64,000 bases of DNA from positions 1,116,001 through 1,180,000 of the forward strand of contig NZ_CP066370.1 in NCBI RefSeq assembly GCF_016406325.1, read 5' to 3'. The stretch's first letter is position 1. Every line of letters begins with the position of its first letter. Origin of the DNA: Shewanella putrefaciens (GTDB lineage: Bacteria; Pseudomonadota; Gammaproteobacteria; Enterobacterales; Shewanellaceae). Shown here one piece after another: positions 39,786 to 49,244 of the stretch. Below the pieces are notes generated by a model that searched no databases, was not told the DNA's origin, and saw nothing but the letters and a program-made list of their open reading frames with translations. Made by a program: the position numbers and the translations under genes.

Positions 39786-40592
39786 ATGCCAAATTATCAT
39801 CGTTGGCTAGATTGGCTGCAAGGAATTGACAGCAAGTACCGTTCATCCTCAGTGTATTTATTACTTTTAGTGTTAGTTGCTTTTCTTTTAGGTGCTTGGA
39901 TAAGTTTTTGCATCTTAAGTAGCGATGAGTCCGTAGTTAAACACATTGGCAGTAACAAATCTCAAAGATTAACCGCAGAATTGGAAGAGCAGACCCAATT
40001 GCTTGCAACGCGAAATTTAGAGCTATCAATTGAGCGCGAGGCAAATGCTCAAATGCAGGAGATGTTTGGTCAGCAAATCAAAAAGCAAAAAGATCTTGAG
40101 TATGAGTTAGCGTTTTATCGCAGTATTATGTCGCCTGATGATAATGCTGAAGGTATTGCCATTCACGGACTTGAGATGACGCCTGGCGCCTTAGCTGATG
40201 AATATAACTTAAAGCTTATCTTGACTCAGTTACAAAAGCGTAAACAAGCCATTCAAGGTCGAGCCGAATTAACCCTTATCGGTGTGCAAGAGGGGAAATC
40301 TGTTGAGTTAAGTGTGAACAAACTCACGGGTTCTAAGCTCGAATTTGATTTTCGCTATTTTCAGGTCATAGATACCAAAGTGACAGTGCCAGCAGGCTTT
40401 AATTTATTGCAAGTCAAAGTGAAAGTGGTTGTCCCATCAAGCCGTTGGACGAAGAATTCACAGACAGAACGTGTTTATAGTGTCCCTGAATTATTGCAGG
40501 GTGAAAAAGAACCACGGGTAATACTTGAACAAAATAGTCAGGTAACGGATAATTTGCCCCAGAAAACTGATGTAAGAGGTAGTAATGACTGA
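39786..40592 (+). CDS. DUF6776-type membrane-anchored coiled-coil protein
   Basis: The 268-residue protein has a short cytoplasmic N terminus ([13 protein letters not shown]), one membrane segment (about 23-45, [18 protein letters not shown]), a predicted coiled coil (about 60-115, [17 protein letters not shown]) and a mixed C-terminal domain. It resembles the DUF6776 family of unknown function. The ATG at 39786 has AGGGG about 12 nt upstream; the longer frame does not. It overlaps erpA by 8 bp, so the two are translationally coupled. Role not known. Confidence 0.75.
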   Translation: MPNYHRWLDWLQGIDSKYRSSSVYLLLLVLVAFLLGAWISFCILSSDESVVKHIGSNKSQRLTAELEEQTQLLATRNLELSIEREANAQMQEMFGQQIKKQKDLEYELAFYRSIMSPDDNAEGIAIHGLEMTPGALADEYNLKLILTQLQKRKQAIQGRAELTLIGVQEGKSVELSVNKLTGSKLEFDFRYFQVIDTKVTVPAGFNLLQVKVKVVVPSSRWTKNSQTERVYSVPELLQGEKEPRVILEQNSQVTDNLPQKTDVRGSND

Positions 40593-40935
40593 ACAAGCTG
40601 ATGCAGCAATGCCAATCCAATTTACCGATGCGGCTGCAGCAAAGGTAAAAGGCTTGCTAGAAGAAGAGCAAAATCCAGCACTTAAGTTGCGTGTTTATGT
40701 AACTGGTGGCGGATGTTCTGGATTTCAGTACGGCTTTACCTTTGATGAAAAGGTCAACGAAGGCGATTTTACAGTTGAAAAACAAGGTGTCCAATTAGTC
40801 GTCGATCCAATGAGTTTACAATATCTTGTTGGCGGTGAAGTCGACTATACCTCTGGGCTCGAGGGTTCACGCTTCTTTGTGAAAAACCCCAATGCGACCA
40901 CGACCTGTGGTTGTGGAGCCAGTTTCTCCGTTTAA
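40585..40935 (+). CDS. erpA: A-type iron-sulfur carrier ErpA
   Basis: The 116-residue protein has the three A-type carrier cysteines in [11 protein letters not shown] and TTCGCGASF. ErpA delivers [4Fe-4S] clusters to apo-enzymes, including those of isoprenoid synthesis. It begins inside the preceding DUF6776 gene and ends at a bidirectional terminator. Adjacency to clcA and hemL is conserved in E. coli. Confidence 0.97.
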   Translation: MTEQADAAMPIQFTDAAAAKVKGLLEEEQNPALKLRVYVTGGGCSGFQYGFTFDEKVNEGDFTVEKQGVQLVVDPMSLQYLVGGEVDYTSGLEGSRFFVKNPNATTTCGCGASFSV

Positions 40936-40980
40936 TCTTTGCTTATTTTTCGCGAGCATATTGAGTCTTAAATGAGATTA

Positions 40981-41010
40981 AAAAAGCCGTCGTAATGACG
41001 GCTTTTTATT
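40981..41010. terminator. bidirectional terminator after erpA
   Basis: AAAAAGCCGTC (40982-40992) and GACGGCTTTTT (40998-41008) form an 11-bp stem with loop GTAAT between convergent genes. Confidence 0.88.
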
Positions 41011-41033
41011 ATTTTCACTATAATAACAATGAG

Positions 41034-41477
41034 CTAGTTCATAATGTTTAGGTTTAATTTAGGTTTAAACCATGCTTTAACTTTACCATTAAATGCAATC
41101 CACACTTGCAGTAATGATAAGGCTATCAAGGCGATAAAAATCATATAGTCAGGGAGTTTTTCCTGCCATTCACCTAAATATACCGTTGTTGGGCCAACAA
41201 TGAGATTATCAGGATCGTATAGTATTACTGGCAACATACTGACCAAAGCTAATTGCACCAGAGTATAACCGCGCAACATAATAAGCCCTGCTTTCTGACG
41301 ACCAATAATTGCAATCACCATAAAGAGTGTTAATAGGCAAAATAACACGCCTTGCTTTGCCATTAAGCCACTTATTGAAGCCACAACATAAAGTAACAGC
41401 AGGACAATTAAGCGTTTTGGCAAACGCGTGTCTTGCGCTATTGCAGGCGTTAGTGAAGGAGATCCTTGCTCACTCAT
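41034..41477 (-). CDS. small integral membrane protein of unknown function
   Basis: The 147-residue protein has a polar N terminus and four hydrophobic segments (about 22-40, 43-60, 70-88, 112-132), ending in a basic tail (KVKAWFKPKLNLNIMN). I do not recognise a family. It lies 28 bp after the DUF2750 gene on the same strand, so the pair may be one transcript. Clean membrane topology and position between terminator and gene make it a believable gene. Confidence 0.75.
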   Translation of the reverse strand: MSEQGSPSLTPAIAQDTRLPKRLIVLLLLYVVASISGLMAKQGVLFCLLTLFMVIAIIGRQKAGLIMLRGYTLVQLALVSMLPVILYDPDNLIVGPTTVYLGEWQEKLPDYMIFIALIALSLLQVWIAFNGKVKAWFKPKLNLNIMN

Positions 41478-41505
41478 CGAGATTCTCGCATCAGGGTTAA
41501 GGCGA

Positions 41506-41886
41506 TTAGTGGCTTTGTTTAGGCAATAAACGCTGATCTAACTCGTAAGGGGGAATAACCACGCCTAAGTCATCCTGTACAGGAAATACAGCAACAAACA
41601 GATCATCATCTTCCATGCCTGGAACCCATCTTTCATGCCATTCATCATAGGGAATGGCTAATGTTTGACAGTCGCTCCACTCATCCACAGCCCAAGATTC
41701 AGCGGCATCTTCCGTTGGCCACATAGGAATACAATCTTCTTCTTCCGTGGTCAGCATTACGCAACCGTCTTGATCCTGCAAGGTCCAAAGAACCTTATGT
41801 TCTTTAACTTGTTCAACAAGGTAATCGTAACGACCTTCAGGTGTCATCGCTGCTGTTTCAGCGAGGGTTTTAACAGTCTTGCTCAT
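41506..41886 (-). CDS. DUF2750 family protein
   Basis: The 126-residue, acidic, soluble protein starts MSKTVKTLAETAAMTPEGRY and contains VMLTTEEEDCIPMWPTEDAA and a Trp-rich middle, matching DUF2750. The frame extends 23 residues upstream, but ATG 41886 has AGAGA before it and fits the family length. Function is unknown. It heads a likely two-gene unit with the membrane protein downstream. Confidence 0.8.
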   Translation of the reverse strand: MSKTVKTLAETAAMTPEGRYDYLVEQVKEHKVLWTLQDQDGCVMLTTEEEDCIPMWPTEDAAESWAVDEWSDCQTLAIPYDEWHERWVPGMEDDDLFVAVFPVQDDLGVVIPPYELDQRLLPKQSH

Positions 41887-42087
41887 GAAAATATCTCTTT
41901 TGCTGGAATAGGGTGATGCTTGTTGTGTCCCAATGTAAAAATGAGGGCAAAGCAAAAATCACCAGTTAGTCAAATGGTAACATTAGAGTGGGATGAGAAA
42001 AAGAACAACAGTACAGTAGGATACATTTATGGCGTGCTGTTCATCTCTATACATGAATGCCAATCTGAGGTTGCCAAGTATTATTTA

Positions 42088-42120
42088 GAATAAAAGCCTC
42101 AAAGTATGAAGCTTTTATTC
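42088..42120 (-). terminator. probable terminator after anmK
   Basis: GAATAAAAGC (42088-42097) and GCTTTTATTC (42111-42120) form a perfect 10-bp but AT-rich stem with a 13-nt loop; on the minus strand TAAATAAT follows. Confidence 0.55.
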
Positions 42121-42138
42121 AGGTAATTTAAACCGTTA

Positions 42139-43248
42139 TTATTTAGCGCTAAATCGTCCGCCGAGTACGGCTTCGCGGGAGGCGCCCGTAACAGCAGGAA
42201 GATTTGCGGGTAAACCTAAGTGGTTACGCATGGCGAGCCACGCAAAGGCGATACCTTCGGCCCATTTAGGATCAACGCCAAGAGCCGAGGTAGTATCCAG
42301 TTTATAACCCGGCAATAAAGCGGCGAGACGTTGCATTAGTTGGGTATTAAACGCGCCGCCACCGCAGACAAATAGCTCTCCCTCCGGCGATAATTTGATG
42401 ACATCCCTCGCGATACTATGGCAAGTCATATCTAAAAGTGTCGATTGGATATCTTCTTCATCTAAATGATTAAAGGGCGATAGTTGCTGTTCTAACCACG
42501 CTTGGTTAAATAATTCACGGCCTGTACTTTTAGGATAAGCAAGCGAAAAATAAGGATGAGATAATAGCTGAGCTAATAGGTCTGGGTTGGTTTTGCCGGA
42601 CGCAGCCCATTCGCCATTCTTATCAAAAGGTTCACTTTTTACATGCTGGATCCAAGCGTCGATAAGCGTATTGCCTGGACCGGTATCGAAACCCAGTACA
42701 TGTTCACTTGTTCCAGGAAGGTAAGTGACATTGGCGATACCACCGATATTCAAAATAATGCGTTTTTTGCCGATTTCGGCAAAGGTTTGCTGGTGGAATG
42801 CGGGCACTAAGGGGGCGCCTTGGCCGCCGAGGGCAATATCTTTACGGCGAAAATCGGCAATAACATCTATGCCTGTTTCCGTCGCAATAGTATTAGGATC
42901 GCCTATTTGGAGGGTAAAACCCACTTCAAGGTTTGGCATGTGGCGCACCGTTTGGCCATGGCTACCAATGGCGATGATATCTTCTTTCGCAATATTGCAC
43001 TTTGCCAGTAGATTATTGACCGCCAAAGCAAATAATTGTCCTACATTGCGATCTAATCGTCCAAGGCGGTTTATTTCATCGGCACCGGGCAAACATAAAC
43101 GCTGTAGCCCTTTGAGTAAATGGCTCGGAATGGCTTCTGTATGGCTGCAAATCAGCTGCGGTTGTGGGCCCGAAAAGTCGACTAATACCGCATCAACACC
43201 ATCCATGCTAGTGCCAGACATAAGTCCAATATAATAAGCGTTTTTCAT
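42139..43248 (-). CDS. anmK: anhydro-N-acetylmuramic acid kinase
   Basis: The 369-residue ASKHA kinase has [19 protein letters not shown] at the start, [25 protein letters not shown] and GFDTGPGN. It phosphorylates anhydroMurNAc from recycled peptidoglycan to MurNAc-6-phosphate. It is 21 bp after the M23 peptidase gene, so a wall-remodelling and wall-recycling pair share a transcript, as seen in many gammaproteobacteria near tyrS. Confidence 0.96.
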   Translation of the reverse strand: MKNAYYIGLMSGTSMDGVDAVLVDFSGPQPQLICSHTEAIPSHLLKGLQRLCLPGADEINRLGRLDRNVGQLFALAVNNLLAKCNIAKEDIIAIGSHGQTVRHMPNLEVGFTLQIGDPNTIATETGIDVIADFRRKDIALGGQGAPLVPAFHQQTFAEIGKKRIILNIGGIANVTYLPGTSEHVLGFDTGPGNTLIDAWIQHVKSEPFDKNGEWAASGKTNPDLLAQLLSHPYFSLAYPKSTGRELFNQAWLEQQLSPFNHLDEEDIQSTLLDMTCHSIARDVIKLSPEGELFVCGGGAFNTQLMQRLAALLPGYKLDTTSALGVDPKWAEGIAFAWLAMRNHLGLPANLPAVTGASREAVLGGRFSAK

Positions 43249-43269
43249 CGGGAGGAGTCCGTCCAGTCG

Positions 43270-44676
43270 TTATTGCATTGCTAATTGTGTTTGCTTGTTC
43301 TGCGAAATGGTCGCCATTAATTGTCTACTCAAGGCATCGAATTGCGGTTTTTCTTTACGTGCAATGGATTCGGCTTTAGGTAAAGTGATCGTTCTTGGAT
43401 TGCGATGTACACCATTAACGATGAATTCGTAGTGTAGATGCGCCCCGGTAACTCGTCCTGTTTTTCCTAAAGTGCCGATGATTTGCCCTTGCTTAACGTT
43501 TGCCCCTTTGCTGACATTACGTTTGGTGAGGTGTAGGTATTTCGTCGTGTAAGTATCGTTGTGTTTAATAAACACATAGTTACCGTTGAATTGATTATAG
43601 CCCGACTCGATCACACGGCCACTACCCGCGGCTTTAATTGGCGTGCCTATGGCGGCAACATAATCAACACCTCGATGGGCTTTTATTTGACCTGTGACTG
43701 GGTGCAAACGCTTTGGGTTAAAGTTGGAACTGACATATTTAAAATCAACCGGTGAGCGCAAAAAGGCTTTACGCATGCTAGTACCATTTTCTGAGTAGTA
43801 GTTACCGTCCGTATAGCGAATCGCCGTATAACGCTCATCTTGGTTAATAAACTCAGCAGCTAAGATATTACCGTTACGTAAAAACTCACCTTCTGCATAT
43901 TCTTGTTCATAGATAATCGCGAAACTGTCGCCCTCACGTAAATCCAATGCAAAGTCGATATCCCAACCAAACACTGTAGATAGTTGCATGATTTGGTTCG
44001 CATTTAAGCCCGCATCAACCGCAGAGTTCCAAAAATTACTTTTAATCTTCGCGCTGGTAAAATGCGTGCGAATTTCTACATCCTTCTCAGATATTTTTTC
44101 GTGATATTGTTCTTGGTTTTTACTGATCACGAGCGTAGAAATAGCATTAATTCGATAGCGTACTTCAGTTAAATCACCCTTGGCATCTTTTGATATCACA
44201 ATTTCTTCGCCAGGCATTATCTTAAGTAAATTTTGCTTAGCTAAAGGCAACTGGGTGATTTCATAAACATCTTTACTCGTTAAACCTGCGCGGTCAAATA
44301 CCGCTGCTAAGGTATCGCCATTTTTAACATTAAAGTGCTCTACATCCCTATGGAGTGCACTTTCAATGGACTCGACAGCTTGATTATTGGCATTTCCTGC
44401 GGCTAGCGCATCTGTTGAGGATAATGGCTCTGCATTTGCTGGAACATCACTCGATTCACCCTCTATTGACTCAGGGCGTTGTGGTGAGCGAAAGGCGAGA
44501 GGAACATCATAACGGGTGTTAATTTGTGTTTGCTCACTCATGCCTGCGGTTTGCCTTGAAGCTTGGGCTTCTTCAGAAGGTAGGAGCATGGTTATCATAG
44601 TGATAACAGAAAGAATGCTGAGGAGAATTTGATGCTTTTTAGGCAACAATTTAAATAACGTAATAACCTTTCCCAT
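43270..44676 (-). CDS. mepM: M23-family peptidoglycan DD-metalloendopeptidase (MepM-like)
   Basis: The 468-residue protein has an N-terminal membrane anchor or signal (about 17-35), an OapA/LysM-like domain (HFNVKNGDTLAAVFDRAG), a Csd3-like middle domain, and a C-terminal LytM domain with HRGVDYVA (zinc His and Asp), YLHLTKRNVSKG and HLHYEF (HxH). It cleaves D,D-cross-links to let the wall grow. The metal ligands are complete, so it should be active. The start has no strong ribosome site. It precedes anmK and is divergent from tyrS. Confidence 0.9.
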   Translation of the reverse strand: MGKVITLFKLLPKKHQILLSILSVITMITMLLPSEEAQASRQTAGMSEQTQINTRYDVPLAFRSPQRPESIEGESSDVPANAEPLSSTDALAAGNANNQAVESIESALHRDVEHFNVKNGDTLAAVFDRAGLTSKDVYEITQLPLAKQNLLKIMPGEEIVISKDAKGDLTEVRYRINAISTLVISKNQEQYHEKISEKDVEIRTHFTSAKIKSNFWNSAVDAGLNANQIMQLSTVFGWDIDFALDLREGDSFAIIYEQEYAEGEFLRNGNILAAEFINQDERYTAIRYTDGNYYSENGTSMRKAFLRSPVDFKYVSSNFNPKRLHPVTGQIKAHRGVDYVAAIGTPIKAAGSGRVIESGYNQFNGNYVFIKHNDTYTTKYLHLTKRNVSKGANVKQGQIIGTLGKTGRVTGAHLHYEFIVNGVHRNPRTITLPKAESIARKEKPQFDALSRQLMATISQNKQTQLAMQ

Positions 44677-44802
44677 TGACGCCGATACCGATAACCTGAG
44701 GCTTGAATAATCCCGTTAGTGTACACACTTTCAATTGTGCTGGCTAACAAGTAACATAAGTCTCCTCATTTTATGATCATGGCCTTAGGAGTCCCTGCCG
44801 AG

Positions 44803-45996
44803 ATGGCTGATTTAGACCAAGTATTAGCAGAAATTAGACGTGGTACCGATGAGATTTTACTCGAATCGGATCTGCTGGAAAAACTCAAAGAAGGACGTCC
44901 ACTTCGTATTAAGTTAGGCGCAGATCCTACTGCACCGGATATCCATCTTGGACACACAGTAATTTTAAATAAATTACGATTATTCCAAGAGTTAGGTCAT
45001 GAAGTCATTTTCTTAATTGGTGACTTTACCGGTATGGTGGGTGATCCGAGTGGTAAAAATAGTACCCGTCCACCACTGACTCGTGAGCAAGTATTAGCCA
45101 ACGCTGAAACCTATAAAGAGCAGGTCTATAAAATCCTTGACCCCGCAAAAACGCGCATCGAGTTTAACTCAAGTTGGTTAGAGCCTTTAGGTGCTGCGGG
45201 AATGATCCGCTTAGCATCACAACAAACCGTTGCGCGTATGATGGAGCGTGATGACTTTAAGAAGCGTTATGCTTCAGGTCAATCGATTGCCATCCATGAG
45301 TTTATGTATCCACTGCTGCAAGGTTATGACTCAGTAGCCCTTAAGGCCGACGTTGAATTAGGCGGTACTGACCAGAAGTTCAACCTGTTAATGGGGCGTG
45401 AGTTACAGAAAGCCGAAGGTCAAAAACCACAAGCTGTGATTATGATGCCACTGCTTGAGGGTTTAGACGGTGTGAAGAAAATGTCTAAATCGGCGCACAA
45501 CTACATTGGTGTGAGTGAACCCGCCAACGAAATGTTTGGTAAGCTGATGTCAATTTCGGACGATTTGATGTGGCGCTACTTTGAGTTGCTGTCATTCCGC
45601 CCTCTGGCTGAAATTGAACAATTCAAACAAGATGTGGTTAATGGCGCTAACCCACGTGACATTAAAATTGCTTTAGCGAAGGAAATTATCACCCGTTTCC
45701 ATGATGCAGCGTCTGCCGAAAGCGCACATCAAGCCTTTGTCGATCGTGCTAAGGGAATGATCCCTGACGATATCGAAGCAATCGAGTTAGCAGCGGGTGA
45801 AGGTATTGCGATTGCCAATCTGTTGAAGGATGCTGATTTAGTGGCATCGACTTCAGAAGCGATGCGGATGATTAAGCAAGGTGCGGTGAAGATGGACGGC
45901 GAAAAGTTAGAAGATAGCCGTATGACTTTGTTCGCGGGTACTGTTGCTGTATTCCAAGTCGGTAAACGTAAGTTTGCCAAAGTGACTTTGGTATAG
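44803..45996 (+). CDS. tyrS: tyrosyl-tRNA synthetase
   Basis: The 397-residue class I synthetase starts [21 protein letters not shown] chose ATG 44803 because AGGAG lies 11 nt before it, while the in-frame ATG at 44773 has none. The HIGH-type motif is HLGH in PDIHLGHTV, the KMSKS motif is KKMSKS (about residue 228), and a C-terminal S4 domain ([20 protein letters not shown]) binds the tRNA. Length and sequence fit the TyrZ-like clade common in Shewanella and Vibrio rather than the E. coli 424-residue type. Confidence 0.95.
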   Translation: MADLDQVLAEIRRGTDEILLESDLLEKLKEGRPLRIKLGADPTAPDIHLGHTVILNKLRLFQELGHEVIFLIGDFTGMVGDPSGKNSTRPPLTREQVLANAETYKEQVYKILDPAKTRIEFNSSWLEPLGAAGMIRLASQQTVARMMERDDFKKRYASGQSIAIHEFMYPLLQGYDSVALKADVELGGTDQKFNLLMGRELQKAEGQKPQAVIMMPLLEGLDGVKKMSKSAHNYIGVSEPANEMFGKLMSISDDLMWRYFELLSFRPLAEIEQFKQDVVNGANPRDIKIALAKEIITRFHDAASAESAHQAFVDRAKGMIPDDIEAIELAAGEGIAIANLLKDADLVASTSEAMRMIKQGAVKMDGEKLEDSRMTLFAGTVAVFQVGKRKFAKVTLV

Positions 45997-46036
45997 TGAC
46001 GTTGGTCAGTGGGTTTAGGTTAAGTCATTTTAATTT

Positions 46037-46068
46037 ATTCGTTTAAACTTCAAGAAGTTTAAACGAAT
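46037..46068. repeat. perfect 15-bp inverted repeat after tyrS
   Basis: ATTCGTTTAAACTTC (46037-46051) and GAAGTTTAAACGAAT (46054-46068) are separated by just AA. It is directly followed by a GC-rich terminator hairpin. Confidence 0.85.
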
Positions 46069-46098
46069 AAAAAGAGCGCCTTAGGGCGCTCTTTTTTT
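46069..46098. terminator. bidirectional terminator after tyrS
   Basis: AAAGAGCGCC (46071-46080) and GGCGCTCTTT (46085-46094) form a 10-bp stem with a 4-nt loop, followed by T on the plus strand and preceded by A; the facing gene at 46120 is convergent. Confidence 0.88.
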
Positions 46099-46119
46099 AT
46101 GCTTTTCTACACAGCAAGA

Positions 46120-46548
46120 TTAAGGCGCTGTGTTTAGCTCATGCTCGGCGATATTACATCTGTCGGTACCAAAGTGTTGTCCACCACTGCATTTCCACGC
46201 CAACTGAGCCGAACTGACCTGCCACTGTTTGGCATTTTGTTTCAGGGAGATAATCAACAGCATTTGTGGATGTTGCTTGGAAAACTCGCTCACTTGATAG
46301 GTTAAAATGCTGCCTTTATGCGATTGAGTGCGCACTAAGGTAAATTTATTACCTGCATATTGGCTACTGATTTTGCTAGGATCTTTTGCCCAATCTTGTT
46401 GTTGCGCCTGCGCGATGCGTAATTGTTGATTGAAGTGATTAACAGGTTGAACTGCATAAGAAACAATAATGGGTTGCTGTGCTTGTGCTTGGGGCGACAG
46501 CATTAGGCTATAAAAGGCGACTAGGGCACATAATCCAAAAAATTTCAT
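46120..46548 (-). CDS. small secreted/periplasmic protein of unknown function
   Basis: The 142-residue protein has a signal peptide (MKFFGLCALVAFYSLMLSPQ, cleavage after AQA) and a mature part of about 118 residues with two late cysteines (WKCSGG and DRCNIAE) that may form a disulfide. ATG 46548 is preceded by GAGG. I do not recognise a family. It is monocistronic and convergent with tyrS. Confidence 0.7.
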   Translation of the reverse strand: MKFFGLCALVAFYSLMLSPQAQAQQPIIVSYAVQPVNHFNQQLRIAQAQQQDWAKDPSKISSQYAGNKFTLVRTQSHKGSILTYQVSEFSKQHPQMLLIISLKQNAKQWQVSSAQLAWKCSGGQHFGTDRCNIAEHELNTAP

Positions 46549-46668
46549 ACAAACCTCATTGCAACAATGCTGTAAATCTGGTGAATGCATAACATTCTGG
46601 AAATTGATTCATTGTTAGCTTCGACCTGTATCTTGGTCTCAAGTTTCAAGGAGGCACAAATTTTGTGA

Positions 46669-47160
46669 TTACTGCATCGCCAATTGGTCTGACATGGTTT
46701 GGTAATCAATTAGATCGACATGTTCAGTCACTCTACGGTTGAGCATATCGAGTTTTAGACTGGTGACTGCAGGAATTGCCACATCAATAATTTTACCGGG
46801 TTTGCCGAATTGTTCACCGGGTCCTTTAAAATGGTAGTTACCTATCATGACCACTAAAGAGCCTGCGTTATACATATGCTCGATATTAAAATCATATTCG
46901 AGTACACCTTGATGAGCTCGTTCTAGAAAGTCGATGATAAATCGCCCTCCAGTATATTTACGGTTAGCTGTTTTATCGAAGAAAATACTGTCGCGATTAT
47001 AAAATGTGATAAGAGTTTTGTAGTCGTGCTCGGTTAGTGCATCCATGTACTTTACGGCGAGTTGCTGCTCCTGTGGCATTTCTCCCGAGTTGGCTTGTGC
47101 CGATACAGGAATCACGAGAGAAGCAAACATAAGACATAAAATAAGACACAATATTCGCAA
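46669..47160 (-). CDS. exported NTF2/SnoaL-like protein
   Basis: Starting at TTG 47160, which follows AGAGGG by 6 nt, the 163-residue protein opens with a signal peptide (RILCLILCLMFASLVIPVSA) and a single cone-fold domain (AVKYMDALTEHDYKTLITFY) typical of NTF2/SnoaL-like proteins. The frame opens nine codons earlier inside the TRIC gene, but without a ribosome site. Role unknown; it is the last gene of the TRIC operon, one base after the TRIC stop. Confidence 0.75.
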   Translation of the reverse strand: MRILCLILCLMFASLVIPVSAQANSGEMPQEQQLAVKYMDALTEHDYKTLITFYNRDSIFFDKTANRKYTGGRFIIDFLERAHQGVLEYDFNIEHMYNAGSLVVMIGNYHFKGPGEQFGKPGKIIDVAIPAVTSLKLDMLNRRVTEHVDLIDYQTMSDQLAMQ

Positions 47161-47161
47161 A

Positions 47162-47788
47162 CTATTCCCTCTTAGTTTTGAGATCAAAGGCTGGTAGAGA
47201 TAGATGCCATTTGATGGCGCTTAAGCGGATAATCAAGGCACTGGTCATCGCCAAAAACAGCGCCGTTTTTTCATTCATACCGTAGGTTAAACTGACGGTA
47301 TAACCTATGCCACCAATGATTGAAGCCGTAGCATATATTTCTGTGCGTAACACCATGGGTATTTGCCTACAGAGTAAGTCTCGAATAATGCCTCCTCCCA
47401 CGCCTGTGATCAAGCCCATTACCACGGCAATCATGCCACTCAAACCCATATTGAGGGCTTTTTCGGCACCAATCACAGTAAACAGGGCTAATCCAAAGGC
47501 ATCTGCGACGGGTAAAATGTACTCGGGCACCTTGCGAGGCCGACGGACCAATAGCAAACAGGCGAGCACGGTCGCGAGGATCACTATGATGTAGTTTGGG
47601 TCGCGGATCCAAAATACGGGTGTTGCACCTATGAGCGCATCGCGGATGCTGCCGCCACCAATAGCGGTGACAGAGGCAAGGACAATGACACCAAATGGAT
47701 CCATTCTATGGCGCCCGGCGGCGAGTGCGCCGGATAAGGCAAAAACGGCTGTGCCACATAAGTCAAAAAAGTAGATCCAATGGATCAT
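47162..47788 (-). CDS. TRIC-type cation channel family protein (YadS/YicG, UPF0126)
   Basis: The 208-residue membrane protein contains two copies of the UPF0126 repeat ([20 protein letters not shown] and [19 protein letters not shown]), each with a glycine-rich GGGSIRD or GGGIIRD motif, and about six to seven membrane segments. Bacterial TRIC relatives form trimeric potassium-permeable channels; the native role is not settled. It overlaps the upstream DUF2721 gene by four bases (ATGA). E. coli yadS likewise lies in the mtn-btuF block. Confidence 0.85.
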   Translation of the reverse strand: MIHWIYFFDLCGTAVFALSGALAAGRHRMDPFGVIVLASVTAIGGGSIRDALIGATPVFWIRDPNYIIVILATVLACLLLVRRPRKVPEYILPVADAFGLALFTVIGAEKALNMGLSGMIAVVMGLITGVGGGIIRDLLCRQIPMVLRTEIYATASIIGGIGYTVSLTYGMNEKTALFLAMTSALIIRLSAIKWHLSLPAFDLKTKRE

Positions 47789-48174
47789 TTACTCATCTCT
47801 TTGATATGGATATTTAAGGCATCCACGGAAATACGAATTTCGATCACAGATAAAATCAGTGAGTAGAGCAGTAGTAATAAGCTAGCACCGAAGATAACAG
47901 ATCCCGTTTTATTTAAACCAATATAGATAAAAATCATACATAAAACACACAGCGCAAAACTGGAAACACCTGCTTCTTGCATTCTTCGTATGATGCGGAT
48001 CCGCTGGCTGAGGTTTTTAATTTGATCCTTATGTACGGGTTTGTCGCCGTTACTCAACTGACGGATCAGTGCTGCCAGTGCAAAAAATCGGTTGGTATAC
48101 GCGAGTAATAGCAGGGAAATTGCTGGAAATAACAACGCTGGGGTTGTTAATGAAACATGCATATTTTCAAACAA
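47785..48174 (-). CDS. DUF2721 family membrane protein
   Basis: The 129-residue protein has three hydrophobic segments (about 12-30, 72-88, 93-112), a basic cytoplasmic loop ([16 protein letters not shown]) and matches DUF2721, of unknown function. It overlaps the TRIC gene by ATGA, so the two are translationally coupled and may act together at the membrane. Confidence 0.8.
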   Translation of the reverse strand: MFENMHVSLTTPALLFPAISLLLLAYTNRFFALAALIRQLSNGDKPVHKDQIKNLSQRIRIIRRMQEAGVSSFALCVLCMIFIYIGLNKTGSVIFGASLLLLLYSLILSVIEIRISVDALNIHIKEMSK

Positions 48175-48280
48175 GAGGGCCTGCCTTTAACTAAGTGCTA
48201 AGGGAAATTGCATCATATCACAGGCTTTGTAGCCAACGTAAACCTGCCCATAACAGGGGAAGTACAATAACAAAACTAAA

Positions 48281-49207
48281 TCATATAGCACTCGCGCGGG
48301 AGGTGAGTTGAATCGCTGAGGCTATATTGTTGCTAGTGGGTTGTGGGCCGTAACTGATTTTGGCCACATCGATACGTTGACCTGAAAATTTTTGTGGACC
48401 GCCTAATTCAATATGTAAAATTCTGGCCACCAAATCCACACTGAGAATATAACCCCGTAAAGCAGGATGATGTTTAGGTAATCGAAAAAGGCTTGTCATT
48501 GCCTTAGGTCCACCCTGAATAGCAATGGATAGGCTCCAAAGCCACCCGGGAATAGCTAATAATACAGTTGATAGGCTATTGACTGTGCTACAAAAATGTT
48601 GGTATTTCGGTTGTATTGGTGGCCAACTGAGTTCAAGTTGCTTAATCATTCGCACTGCAAGCACCATGGGCGCTCCAGCGATGGCAAAAAAGAAAATGGT
48701 TGCCGCCGTCCCGTAAATAGGCGCTGTGGCGAGTTTTTCTATGGTGGCTTTGGCCAGTCCGACTTCAGATAGATTATCGGTATCACGGACAACCCAAGGC
48801 TGAAGCAGTTTTTTGGCGTTTGCATTATCTTGGCGCTTGAGAGCCTGAGCGATTTCAGCAGCCACTTGGTTGAAACATGCATCACTCAGGCAGAGATAAA
48901 GCACTAAAAACTCAAAAAACCAAGGAAAAGCAGCTAGTTCGAGTAAAAAAGTAATAATGGCCCAAAATGGAAATACCAATAATAACATTGCTAGCAAGCC
49001 TGCGGTGGCTTGTTGGCTTGCTGGACGTTCTGAACGATTCACTTTTGCGGCGAGCTGTTTTGCTAAATGGGTAAACCAAATTAGCGGCTGCATTTCTCGC
49101 GGTAAAGGGGCTAAACGTGCGAGCAATAAAGCGCAAAAAAGTATCAAAAAACCTTCAAACAAAGCACCATCAATCTCAACAAGTCGTTGATAAAAAGAAC
49201 TATGCAT
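48281..49207 (-). CDS. CbiB/CobD-like integral membrane protein
   Basis: The 308-residue membrane protein resembles adenosylcobinamide-phosphate synthase: PWVVRDTDNLSEVGLAKATI corresponds to the VGRDT and RA-x-x-E segment of CbiB, and IAGAPMVLAVRMIKQLE to its GGPP-x-A-x-x-YR region, but several motif residues differ (for example no PLFY). AmpE-like proteins share the superfamily. Without the other cobalamin genes nearby, a cobinamide role is only a possibility. It lies next to mtnN in a place where E. coli has btuF. Confidence 0.6.
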   Translation of the reverse strand: MHSSFYQRLVEIDGALFEGFLILFCALLLARLAPLPREMQPLIWFTHLAKQLAAKVNRSERPASQQATAGLLAMLLLVFPFWAIITFLLELAAFPWFFEFLVLYLCLSDACFNQVAAEIAQALKRQDNANAKKLLQPWVVRDTDNLSEVGLAKATIEKLATAPIYGTAATIFFFAIAGAPMVLAVRMIKQLELSWPPIQPKYQHFCSTVNSLSTVLLAIPGWLWSLSIAIQGGPKAMTSLFRLPKHHPALRGYILSVDLVARILHIELGGPQKFSGQRIDVAKISYGPQPTSNNIASAIQLTSRASAI

Positions 49208-49244
49208 TTGATACTTTTCCGCTTAAGGTGCTACTCAAGATTGA

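Noticed and set aside
41956..42087. Search for a small RNA or gene between the DUF2750 gene and anmK
   Set aside because: Nothing beyond the anmK terminator could be supported.
44773..44802. Extended tyrS start
   Set aside because: No ribosome site before ATG 44773, while AGGAG correctly precedes ATG 44803.
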